Source of the DNA: Panax quinquefolius
Lineage: Eukaryota > Streptophyta > Magnoliopsida > Apiales > Araliaceae
DNA: 64,000 nt
Direction: 5' to 3'
Assembly: GCA_020205615.1 (NCBI GenBank)
Contig: CM035153.1
Span: forward strand, 76,618,692-76,682,691
Part shown: positions 42,671-54,721 of the stretch, in pieces
Numbering within the stretch: position 1 is the stretch's first letter
How the letters are laid out: each line of letters starts with the position of its first letter
Translations under genes and position numbers: made by a program
Notes under the pieces: generated by a model
What the model saw: only the letters and a program-made list of their open reading frames with translations
Databases searched by the model: none
Told to the model about the DNA's origin: nothing

Positions 42671-45583
42671 TTGAGGAGTTCAATGTATATGGTATGTGGT
42701 TCGGAGAGATTTAGCTTAATGTGATTTAGGCTCTGGAAGTTTGATTGGTTTGGCTTCGAAGAGGATTCTAGGGTTTGAAAAAGGGATGGAGAGAGGTTTA
42801 ATGATTTCTGGTAACTGTTTGCAAATTTTGAATTTGTCTTTATGGCAGTTCCTTCTCACACTACATATGTTATGATGTGTCAACTAACCATTGGTTGCAT
42901 AATGCCCAATAAGAAGTTGTAACTCCCCATTAACTTTTCAGTTAGATGTCTCTTTTAGAAGAGTAGACGTTTGATTGACGTGGATTAACCGTTGACCTCT
43001 CTGGTTCATAGAGTAGCATGATAGGGCAGCTATGGACTCTACGATTTCCTTTGTTGACTCAACGATTAACTTTTAAGAGATAATGCAGTGGATGGTTTTG
43101 ACATTACTTCTCACTTTGAAGCTATATGCCTCAGCCACTGATGTTCTTCATGAGGCCTTAGGCATTTCTCTTTAGCAAGACATCTTTCCAATCAGCATTC
43201 GAACTAGTCTCCCTATAATCTGAATGGTTGAGCAATTGTCCTTTTCTTTCAAGCTCCTTATGAGCTAGAGTAGCCTCTAGTGAGAGTGCGATCGTTGAGT
43301 GTTTGTTGATCGCTGAGGTTGCACTACGATCATTGAGTTTGCCTCGATCTTTACTCTACGATTATTGACTTTCTTGGTCCTTGAGATGAACTTGATTAAG
43401 AAATCCTTCTTGGTTAAGGTAGCTTAGGAAGGGCCAACCTCTTAGAGTAAACTAAGGGTCAGGTTTAACCCTAAGGCGCTTTCCAGATGAAGTACTTTTT
43501 AGGATTAGTTTGCACTGATATCTCATTTGAACTTTTTCTAGTGGAAAGATCCTTTCCCAACTTTAGATAATTGCATTTGCTGTAATCGAGGTGTCCTCCT
43601 ACTTTTACACTATGATCATGTGTTTGATTGTAGGCACTCCATGATTTTGACTTGGGTGGCTGATAGGTTATCAGTGGTACATTTTGAGACATTCCTACTG
43701 ACTATGGATCTTTATTTGGTGTTTCAACCACAATGTTTTGGAACTCTGTAGTTGGTACATTGCTTCATAGGATATTTTCAATGTTGTTGTTTCTTGACAA
43801 ATCACTGCTCCCCCATGGTTGATGATGTCTTTTCAGTGAGATGTGATTTCCTTTTCTTCATCTGCATTAGAAGGTATCCTTGCATATCTCTTTATGATTT
43901 GAATCACCACTAATCAATCAAATTAATTTTCATCGTGGACATGGATAACTTCCAAGACTGATCATTCTACGATCTTTTGTTAGTACTCCGAACGTAGTCT
44001 TCTTTATCAGTTTGAACTTGTGGAGTTCTGCTCCCGTAATGAGTTCCTCTTATATTTGATGCTCGATGATCCTCTGTGGAGAGCTTTCTTGAGGATTCTT
44101 CTCTTTGCATGATTGAGCATCTAAGACCCTTTCTCATCTTAGATAGAGTGGCCTGCCTCCATATAAAAATCAGCAGCCATGTGAGCTTTATTCAGATCGG
44201 CTCAGCAGGTCTTCAAGGACAGGCTTTGACATATAGGAGTTTTATCAAAATCATTTTTGAACAGTCTTAAGCCTTTTGCTGGTTGAATCTTCTTGACTAA
44301 AGTCTTCTGCTTCAACATTCCTTAGTGTGGCCAGATAGACCAAGTACATGCACGTTATGAATTTCTATTTCTGTTACCCATGGTTAGATGAGTCCTGCTA
44401 GGTTAGTTTTCTAAATCCCAGTTCCTCATATATTTTGATAATCATCACATTGATCACCACCAGTCATATTCATGCATTTGACTAATTTAGATAATACATT
44501 TTGAGATGTAAGATGGTGAGTGTAAGTAAGATTTGTTGTTTTAATAAAACACTTTTTTTCTTTGATGGTATCATCATTTGCTAGGTTATGTTCACAAGGT
44601 TTAAATATTCACAGAGTGAGAATCAACTCTACGATTTATTAGTATCTGGTTGATTCATGGAGGTGATCAGTTTCTATGAATCTTCAAGATACTTTTGTAG
44701 AACTGATCGTACTCTGTATGTTATTAAACACTTAGACCATAGGAAGTACATATATACTAACCCATCAGCAAAGATTACTTCACATAGAATTAATTTAACC
44801 TGTGATGCTCTTATGACCCATTTCAGATTACTTTCAAGATGTCATCTTCAACTTAAAAACTGGACGGAGAGAAAGTTTATAGGCATTTGAGTTTCCACCC
44901 TCAATGTACCTTCTCTCTTCACCTTTTTAGGTAGATTATGATTGCTTGAAAGAATACTGTTATAGTTCATAAGGGGTTGCAATTATGATGTACATATTTA
45001 TATTAGTGAGGAACCGTACCTTTTTACTGTCAATTTCTTAACAGTCATTTATCTTAGATATAGTAGGTTTAGGCATTGATGTGCATAGTTTCTCATTTGC
45101 TCCTGACAGCTATTTGCTCCAGTTGACCTTCAGTCAATCAGTCATGGTCTTGAAGATGAAAGCTAAGAGAATATCATCATTTTCAGTTCTTTGACATCTT
45201 TGAGTTCAAAAGGTTTACATCCAGCTGCTGGTTGGCCAGACAATTGTTTGAGAAGTTCTTCTTTCTTCTCTGAATAAGCATTTCTTAGCATGTATGGCCT
45301 TTTCATCTTTCTGGCTGGTGGATGTTTGACTCTTGAGCTTTCTCGCCTGGTCTTCAGACTACAAGATTGACTGCAGAAAGGGATTGGTCTTGTTGATATG
45401 GCAATCAAGAACATGGACCAATCTGAGAAGCTTCAGGTGTATATACACATTTACATGTACACAATATTTCCAACGTGTGAGCTCATCTGCATAACAAGTG
45501 ACTTACTACTACACTAAGTTTAGAACAATGTTTTTGCCTAGGATCAGACTCAAAGCGATTAGCTTTTGAATATAGCATGAGAA
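42671..45583 (-). other. LR long 5' leader
   Basis: About 2.9 kb between primer site and the long ORF. Holds CTACGATT-type motifs (43033, 43330, 43360, 43961, 44628). Two short sense-strand frames, 43692-43471 (73 codons) and 45414-45163 (83 codons, with KMKRPYMLRNAYSEKKEELLK), have no recognisable domain and I do not claim them as genes. Confidence 0.55.
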
Positions 45584-45598
45584 CCTGCTCTGATACCA
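45584..45598 (-). other. Primer-binding site of LR (initiator tRNA-Met)
   Basis: The minus strand reads TGGTATCAGAGCAGG, exact for initiator tRNA-Met, with two bases between it and the LTR at 45601. Confidence 0.9.
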
Positions 45599-45600
45599 AT

Positions 45601-48501
45601 TGTTAGTTCCTAGTAGGCACAATATAGATCTAGAAGGGGGGGTTGAATAGATCCTTTTTAATTTCAAATACTTTTCTCGTTTATTTTGCATTGCTCATGA
45701 ATTAGCATATGACAAACATAAGAATCTTTTCAAGCACAGCGGAATAGGTAAAAGATCCCCTTCATTGATATATTGATAATCATACATTCATTGTTCATAG
45801 AGTTAGTTCAGTGGTAAGTAATTAAAACATACATAACAGTTATAGCATTTAATGTACATAAAGTAAATTACATAAAGTAAACGACACAAGGGGTTTTAAG
45901 TGGTTCAGAGACTCAAGCTCCTAATCCACACTTTTCTTTTCAACTAGCAGGATTTCCACTAAGGAAGGGCAGCACCCTGAATCACTACGATTCCTTCAAG
46001 GCCAGCAGCCTTAGGACTTTAGTTCACTAAGAACTCTTCAAGGCCAGTAGCATTGGAACTTCTTTAGTTCCCTAGGAACTCTTCAAGCCCAGCAGGCTTG
46101 GAATCTTCATTTAGTCCCTCTAGACAAGGACCCCTCAGGCCCTGGCTTCTTGTTGTTGTAGTTGTTGATGTTGTTGGTGCTGAGCTGCTAAGATGTCATT
46201 AAGCTCTGAACATCTTCTGTACTTAGCAGCTTGGTGTGGTCCTCTTTGCATTCTACTTCAAGTCTGGACCACATCTTCTTTGGTGCAGCTGATCTTTACT
46301 CTTTTCTGATCATCTTCATCTAATGTTAGCTATGCGCCATCACCTTCTAGATTTGCTAAGTCCCTGAGCTTTTGGTAGACTTCTTTTGGCACTTAGCAAT
46401 CCATGAACCCTTCTTGAATATTTTGCAAACATGGTTCGGCACTTGTTCAGTTTCAGCTTTATGTTCATGGTGATTCGTAGAGTGGCTCTCCTGATCATCG
46501 TTGTACTTTGCCACTTTTCTAAATGCTATCTCCTTGTCCTTCTCGGCCCTTAGCTTGGCTTCCATCTTCAATGGCATTCTCATCTTTTTTGAGTGAATTT
46601 CTAGTCTATTTGAGTCCTTCTTCAAAGCTGCTTCACTTCCACCTATGTAGTCTCACTGTCACTGAAACTTGTTCTGTTGTTCTTTGGTGGAACTCGTAGA
46701 GTCAAGAATAGCATTCAATAACTCAACGATTCTGCAACTTGGCAATCATCGGCAAGTCTTGATCTTTGAGGCTCTGTTGATTTATACTACTTTCTAATCT
46801 TCCCGTTAGAAAGTAACCGTTGGAAGCTATTCAAATGGCTTCACAGATCTTGAGTTATTTGGTGCAGACTGCAGATGTGACATGACATCTTTTTCTGACT
46901 TTCTTATACTGCAGTCTATTGTTTCACCTACCCCATCAGAGATGTCACTTTCATGTCTCGGGCAGGTAGTCAACTTTATTTCTTTCTTCTGATTTCTAAA
47001 TTAGAGGTTGTCCTTTTGCATCGATTCTCTCAATAAGCTCTATTCGAATATCAATCTTCAGATTAAGCCATTGCCAATGCCTCAATCTTCAGTTGTTCGA
47101 ACTCTACGATTTAAATGCATATCTTCCTGGACTTGATCGTAGTGTCTTGTTGACTGTTGCTTCTTGACTTGTAGAGTTAGCACTACGATTTAGAAGAGTG
47201 TTCATTAGATCTCCAATGTGGAACACCTCTTCCTTCTCTAGTGCAGTGCTTCAACACTTCTATTTGCCTCGACTGTTCTCAAATACTTATGGCTTGACTG
47301 CTTGCTCTAGCCACTTCTGAATAACAAGACACTTCAGATTTGTGGAGTGTCCAACTCGCTTTCTACTTGTGATCTCCCGTTCACTTATCATCAATGCACT
47401 GGCCCAATGCTTAATCACTTTAGCCTTGTTATTCAGAGGCTGACCAGTATCTTTGTGTATACTCCATCAGTTTCTTCTTTGTTTGGCAAACACTACGATC
47501 CTGGTTACTTCCAAGATCATTGTCATCTTTCAACTTGATAGCTACTACATATGCTGACTTTCCTTAGTCAACTACTGAAGTCTTCTTATGATCATTTTGT
47601 GGAAGACTTCATCTTGAATAGTTTCTCAACTCAATCTGAATGCTAATTGAGTTGATGCTTAGATCTTCTATTAGCTTGCATGTCATTCGTTAAGTGCTCT
47701 CTGGCTTCCTTGAGGTTAGATGTATCTTTGCATTACCAACCAGAGGCTTCATTCCTTTGGATATTCTGGGAGTGCTCAATTGTTGAGAATCGTGTTTGCT
47801 CTACGATCCTACCTTGGCTTTGTGAGCACATATGTTGAAGTCTTAGCTCTGCACTCTACGATTCAGCTTCGGCTGTGCAGACACTACGACTCCGAGATCA
47901 GATCTTGACACTACGATTTCTGTCGTTGTGCTTGTTGTCTTCATCTAATCTTTGCTCGACTACGACCTCTGCCTTTGATACGATTAGTAGACTTCTACAA
48001 CTCTAAGTGTAATCTACGATTCTTGACTTGGCTTTGGCAGATACTCGGTCGGCTCGTAGGCAGACTGTCTCTACGATTCTGAACATGACTTCCTTAGAAG
48101 ACTACAGCTCCGAGGAAGTGCTCCTCGACACACTACAATCCTTCCTCGTTTCTCCTGGCATTCTACGAACTCCGAGATCTACTATCTTGTATACTACAAT
48201 TCTGCCTTGATAGCTCTTGAGTTATCCTTGACTCTCCTGCCAGACTACGATTTATGGTGCAGTGCTTGATGATCAGACAAGCCTATCTATTACATTATAA
48301 GATCAACCTAACATTCTTGATCTTTCTATATTTATAGTCCTTGTACATCATTTCTTTTTAAGGACTTTAAAAAGTTGTTTTGCTTATGTAGGATCAACCT
48401 AACATATTTGATCAATTCATTCTAAGCCCTTGTACATATATTTCTATTATCTATCAAAGGACTTTACAGCTTTTCTTAATACAAACATACTTGCATATTC
48501 A

Positions 48502-48548
<47 letters not shown>

Positions 48549-48599
48549 TAATCAAATCATATATAAATAGGAATATCATCCACATGTTTATTTCCGATA
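45601..48599 (-). mobile_element. LR 5' LTR
   Basis: Aligns with 36525-39560 from end to end, with scattered substitutions and small indels. It starts TGTTAGTTCCT and ends CCGATA (mutated CA). It carries the same hairpin repeat, embedded ORF remnant (46625-46140), TATA box (48327-48336) and tandem duplication. Confidence 0.92.
48505..48546. repeat. (TA)n microsatellite, LR 5' LTR
   Basis: About 21 TA units, longer than the partner tract. Confidence 0.95.
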
Positions 48600-48604
48600 A
48601 TGAT

Positions 48605-49990
48605 TTTTCAAATACTAGGAATCATTATGAAATGATTTAAATATTAAATAATTCGATTATCATTAATATTTAATTAATATTAAAATATTAATGAAACCAT
48701 CATGAAAATACTAAATTTATTTATAATAACTTAAAATACTTTTAAAGTATTAATATTACCCTTAAATGATTTTTAAAAACATTTTTAAATAATTACCATT
48801 AATTTTAAATATTAATGCATTATTATAACTTAAAATATTTTTAATTTATTTATATCATTTTTAAACGATTTTTAAATCAATAAAATCATTTTAAACTATT
48901 TATTTAATATAATTAATAAATAAATCTAATATCATTAATATTAATTTATTAATGAATTTTACCTTTAAATATTAAAAGTTATATTTTATAAATTAAAATA
49001 TTTTTAAACACTTTATTTTTATTTAAAATGCTTTTTATAATATTAAAATCAATTTTAATTAATTTATTGAATATAATTATTAAATAAATCTATATATCAT
49101 TAATATTAAATAATTAATGAAATTAACTTTAAAATATTAAAAGTTATATTTTATAACTTAAAATATTTTTAAATACCTTATTATTATTTAATATGATTTT
49201 TAATATACAAAAATCATTATTAATTAATTTATTTAATGCGTTTATTAAATAAATTAATTATCTATAATATTTAAATAAATACTAATATTTATGAAAAATA
49301 TGCCAAATTATTAAAAATCGTTTTTAGGCTTTAAAATAATTTTTAGTAATTTATTTTGTATTTTTAATAATTAAAAATTATTTTTATCTATTTATTTATT
49401 AAAATAATTAATTTTGGAAAATAACTATCACTAAAGAGTGCCTATAGCGACAGAACCCATCCCTATAGGTGTTCTTCAGTGTTCTTGGTCAAACCTAGAA
49501 ACTTATGTCAATGATCGAGTGAGCATGTTTGACCAACATTAAATCTTAACCTATGATGTTTCTGGGCAATCTAAAGCTTTGATCTTGTAATACTAGTGTA
49601 AGACTACATGATCAAACAACAAACATTACCAAACAGCATAAAACCAACAAGATCTAAGCACGAAAAGTGGCTGTCAGAGTTGTTCTTCATTTCTAGGTAA
49701 AAAAAATAGTTTGAGTAGTCATTTTTAGGCTTCCACAACTTGCAATCCTTGTATCGTTTTTGTGATTTAATGCTTTCAGTGTGTAAACAACATGTAAGAG
49801 AACAGATCTAATACCAAAAATACATATAACAACAACATAATCAACCCTTAATATCCGGTCTAACCATGTCAGAGACCATGTTCATATGTTTTATAGGTTA
49901 CCCAGAAAATAGAAAAAATGATCGTGCTGCCTGGTTTGATCGTCCGCTATATTCACCCAGTTTGATGTTTAGGAGATTTTAAGGCATAAA
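48605..49990 (-). mobile_element. 5' LTR of Y, part 2 (between LR and Z)
   Basis: 48605-49430 is extremely AT-rich, with TTAATATTTAATT-like strings and no ORFs. 49431-49500 includes TATAGCGACAGAACC and GTGTTCTTCAGTGTTCTTGG. It matches, in reverse complement, 63590-63660 of the plus-strand Y-like LTR, which shows it belongs to the Y family LTR. It ends with ATAAA (49986-49990) next to Z. Confidence 0.75.
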
Positions 49991-52632
49991 TGTGACGTTC
50001 CAAAATAGGTATACATCACCCATCTTGGGTCGCCAAATACATGGTACTGAATACAAATACAAACTTAATTATACAACATGAGCTGAGAGTTTTTACACGA
50101 ATATTGTCTTCTAGACAATATCCAAACTCAAATAGAGTCCTCATTACATTTATTGTCACACTATTTTATAGAATAGTGAGGACTACTATAACACCATCTC
50201 GTACCATCACTTTGTTCCCCGACTAGTCCTAGCTACGTTCTCATTTCCTGAAGAGAATAATGAAAGTAAAAGGGTGAGCTCAACTAGCCCAGTAAGAAAT
50301 ATTATGACTAAGATAATGCAGAATAAATTATCATTAGTCTTCAACAGTGTTAAATTGATAAAATACAATAAACATTAAGTTTAACTGCAGCGGAACAAGC
50401 AATCCATAAGAAGAGTCAAGCAGACCATGATATCTACTATCTTCTATGATTTAAAAAGTTTTTCATTTACTTTATCGCTGAGACTTAGCTTAATAAATAA
50501 ACCACATCATCGAATCATCCCTGCACTACGGGCCAAGGATATTCATGTAATCATCAATAGTCATGATTATACTAAATAATCTCTGGTCATAATCATACCA
50601 ACAACTGTCTATCAATGCACTACAGGCCAATGAGGACTTTTACCACATCATTTGTAACATTACAGGTCACGATTATACCGACTGATCCATGGTCATAATC
50701 ATAACAATCAACAGTCCATCTATGCATGTAAGTCAAAGATGACTTTCATCACAATATAAGCATGAGGATGATGACAATGATATAAGCATTAATCAAACGA
50801 AATCAAGGATAAATTTTAAAGACTTTAAATTTATCCAGAGTTTAAAAATATCCAAATTGTCAACATGATATTGCTTTTTGGAGTAAAATTTAAGAATAAT
50901 ATTCATGTATCAAAAATAATTTGGACAGAAAAGAAATATATTTTTCTGGTGAATATTACCCCGTGAATAGTACCCTATGAATAGTACTTCAGGAATAGTA
51001 CCTCGTGAATAGTACCCCAGCATGAAAAGTGCCCCACATACCCGAGTGAATAATATTCGAGTGAATAGTAATTAGATGAATAGTAACCCATGAGTAGTAA
51101 CTCGTGAATAGTACTCTAGCATGAAAAGTGTCCCGAATACCCGAGTGAATAATATTTGAGTGAATAGTAACCGGGTGAATAGTAACCCATAAATAGTAAC
51201 TCATGAATAGTATTTTGGTATGAAAAGATCAATAATTATCAAGAAAGCTCATAATAATATTTCCATGAAAAGATACTGGATGAAGAGCAAATATCAAGGA
51301 TATTCTACTAATTTCACGGAGTATAGATGCAATACTTTAACAGAATGAGTGTAGAATTAGGAATATGAAATGAAATAATATTACTCATATACTACAAAGT
51401 ATGGAAGAATATATTATTTCTACGAATACTGAAAAATATAATATCCCTTACCTCAGAAGAAGACTGGATACTAGAATAGTGAGGTAGCAGACTTCTCTTC
51501 TTCTTTCTCTCTATAGCTTCTCTCTCTATAATTGCTCTTGTGAGTCTTAGTGAATTGGTGAGAATGGAAGAAGAATGAGCTTCTATTTATAGGCAAATAT
51601 AGTTTCGATAATTTAACATATTGGGGCTCGAAATATTACAGTATAATACCTTCATCTTTTTTTTTTATTTTTAATTTAGTCCTACAAGTATTATCAAATT
51701 TACACCACCTCCCCTAATAGCATATCATGTGAATCAATAGTACATTCATGTGAATCAATTGTTCTATACATGTGAAAAAATAGTTACAATATAGTACCTT
51801 CATCTATACCTCCATTTTTAATACAGTCATGCAAGTATTATCAATCTTGCACCACCTCCCCTAATAGTACATGCATGTTAATCAATAGTACACACATGTG
51901 AACAAATAGTTATAAGCATGTGAATTAATAGAAATTAATTGCTCATTTATTCGATTAATTACCCGATTGGTTAATCTAACCTCGAGAAATCAAATATTAT
52001 CGAAATAAATGTCGATTTCCACTAACATTAATAATCCCAACATAATGGAACTATCAAATTCATCTTTAATCAACACGAACTTAATCATAATTAATATTAT
52101 AACTCACAATATTTAACAACCAGATCATTCCCAGGAAAGGGGGGCTTTCCGATAAGGATTTTACCCTATTGGTGCGCAATTAGGTGACCAAACCTCTCCT
52201 CGACAGAACTTTCTAGACATCGTCAATATTGCAAATAATAATATGAATAACTTTGTCCTCTCAATTATTGATTTAATAATATAGAATATTGATACTGTGA
52301 CAATAATTGAATCAATAATATGAGAGATATTATGCAGTAATTAATGTAGCAATAATTGAGTATAACTGAGTGACTTCTCACGTAAGCATCAATAATCAAT
52401 ACCGTGTGCTACTATGGAACCACGCGTATTACTGTACTTTTACCACCGGGTAGTTCAACAGTTTAACGGTAAAACTTTTGCCGTTATTTTTATAAAAAAG
52501 ATAGTTCTTTCGTTTTTTATCTACGATAATACTTCCATTGCGGGGTCCAGCAATGATTGTGCCGTCGTACGAATATTCAATGTTAAAATGAATATTCCCC
52601 GACCAATCGAATATTATATAACCACTTGCTTA
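49991..52632 (-). mobile_element. LTR Z, copy B, within Y 5' LTR
   Basis: Starts TGTGACGTTCC on the plus strand, preceded by ATAAA. Aligns with copy A from 50569 on. The last 115 bp of Z and the right target-site copy are missing; in their place is a second copy of 44 bp of Y sequence (52633-52676). Same TATA box (51583-51592) and minisatellite as copy A. The 84-codon plus-strand frame at 52414 is antisense to the LTR and unsupported. Confidence 0.82.
50948..51215. repeat. Minisatellite GTGAATAGTA in Z copy B
   Basis: Same array as 13552-13805. Unit order is largely conserved, with small differences in unit count and sequence. Confidence 0.85.
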
Positions 52633-52676
52633 CTATATTCACCCAGTTTAATGTTTAGGAGATTTTAAGGCATAAA

Positions 52677-54591
52677 CATGTGGTCCATATACCAAACTTC
52701 AACTTAGATACAACTACAAACGCAAATCAACAAAAATAAGAAAGATCTGGGCCTATGAACTTGCTGTTAGAGCTTTCTGGGCAAGTTCATGGCTGCCTAG
52801 ATTCACTTGGTCATGGTCGGTCAACAGACTGTGGCCATTAATAAAATGAAATCTGTACATGATTTGGACTTGATTCAAGTTCCAGAGTAAAGTCCACATG
52901 ACATACTACAACTACAAAGCTTTAAACATACAAAACCAGAAACAGTAAGAGATCTATGAGGTCTGACATTTGGTTGTCAGACAACACATAAAAATTTTCC
53001 AGATTTTTTAAAACACCAAATCTGAGCCTATAGATGTTATGGATCTAACATCTAGCAACCCAGATCTTCTAGTTATACACCATACAACATGTTTAACACA
53101 AAAAAATTAACATCTAACAGAGGATCAAGGGTCATATTTTTTATTAGGGTTTTATATCTTTATGATCAAATTCTTGAATCTAGGCCTCTGATTTGTTGTG
53201 AGTGTTAGTGGGGCTTGATTTGGGGAATGAAATACTTTAAAAATTCGTGGGTTTTGAGAGAGATAGAGAGTTGATTGAGTATCGGTTGCACAAATGGCTA
53301 ACTAATGAAATTTCTCTCTCTTTGATCTTATATATAACTTGTATGCAATGTATTTGGCTGGTGTATAGGATGAGTTGCTGAGCTTTGTAGCACATGGTTA
53401 TGTTTAGGGTGGTTCACCAACTAAAGCATTAGCCACTATGACAAGTTAGTTTCAATAATGCAAGAAGGGCATAATGGTCTTTTGGCTTATGATTTTAATG
53501 GAAAAAATATTATTTTGACAAACCCTTAGGGTTTAACCCTAAGGTTAAAAATTATTAGTTTTCTAGAATTTCTAATTTGGCTAAAAATATAAAATTTTAG
53601 TTTCTAAAAATAAATAATTAGGGTTCGATAATTACATTTAGTTTCTAATTATTTAGAACATAAAAATTAGATTTAAGATTTACAAATTTTAATTAAGATT
53701 GCTAAATTAGCAATTAGGGTTCATAAATTATCATTTAGGATTCCTAGTTTGATAATTAGGGTTTTAATTAGTAATTAGGGTTTTAGAAGTAATATTTAGG
53801 ATTTCCCTAATTAACATTAAGCTTTATACTTTAGCGATTAGGATTCTAGTTCAGTAATTATGGATTCTAATTACTAATTAGGGTTTATAATTTCAAAGTT
53901 AGGTTTCCTAATTAAAAAATTAGGGTTTCTAATAATTAGGGTTTTCCCTAATTAACTTTAAATTCTATATTACTAAACATAAATCATATAACACAGTTAC
54001 ATAACAGTCTCGAACTCATAATTGAATTTCAAAATAGGGTTTAACAAATTAATGTTAGGGTTTGGTCATGATACAACATGATTGACCAACCATTACCGGT
54101 CCACACATACAATACATATTTATAGCACTGAAATAAAAATAATATTATATTATTATTCTCATTCCTTGATCAAAATCTAAAATTAGGGTTTGGATTCCAT
54201 ATCTGATTTATCTTGCATAAATAATATTATTAATTAAGTTAAAATAATTAACTTAACTAATATGAACTAAAATTATATATATAAAAAAATAATTATTATA
54301 ATATTTCTAATAATAATTCCATTATTAAATAATATAATAATCATATTTTCATAGAAAATAAATAATAAAAATGTTTTTACTACAAAATTAATTATAAAAA
54401 TATAATTTATAATGGTCAATAATTCTAAGAAAATTATTTGAAATTATTCATGTAATAAATAAATTTTTATTTATCACCTAAATACATATACTTTACCTTG
54501 CACGTATTCCCACCTTTAAAATAAAATAAAATAAATAAATTTATGCGCAAAATTTCTGATTTAATTATATAGAAAATATCAGGTTGTTACA
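52677..54591 (-). mobile_element. 5' LTR of Y, part 3 (outer end)
   Basis: Aligns with 15339-17268. The minus strand starts TGTAACAACC at 54591. TATA-like TATATAAGATC at about 53318-53328; telo-box-like cluster at 53525-54200. The five bases outside, GATTT, would be the Y target duplication, but the left partner is lost. Confidence 0.82.
53525..54200. repeat. Telo-box-like cluster in Y 5' LTR
   Basis: Repeated TTAGGGTTT motifs at irregular spacing, mirrored in the other Y LTR. Confidence 0.8.
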
Positions 54592-54686
54592 GATTTACCT
54601 AAACAAGATTTAAAGATATTAAGTCTTTATTTTAAAAGTGTTTTGCCAGACAAAGCCTTATGGCTTTTGAATTTGAATTTGATTTA

Positions 54687-54721
<35 letters not shown>

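Larger units (their letters stand above)
36525..48599 (-). mobile_element. LR: LARD-like non-autonomous LTR retrotransposon
   Basis: Two LTRs of 3036 bp (36525-39560) and 2999 bp (45601-48599) flank a 6.0 kb internal region. ATGAT is duplicated at 36520-36524 and 48600-48604. On the minus strand a primer site TGGTATCAGAGCAGG sits at the right LTR and a polypurine tract at the left LTR, both of Copia style. The internal region codes for a gag-like or accessory protein but no protease, RT, RNase H or integrase, so it must have depended on another element's enzymes. The outer terminus of the right LTR ends in TA instead of CA. Confidence 0.92.
49947..52676. repeat. 44-bp direct repeat flanking Z copy B
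   Basis: 49947-49990 and 52633-52676 both start CTATATTCACCCAGTTT and end GATTTTAAGGCATAAA, with one mismatch. They are the Y sequence adjoining the Z insertion point. Confidence 0.9.

Noticed and set aside
45163..45414. 83-codon ORF near the LR primer site
   Set aside because: Short, starts inside the leader, no recognisable content; kept only as a remark in the leader entry.
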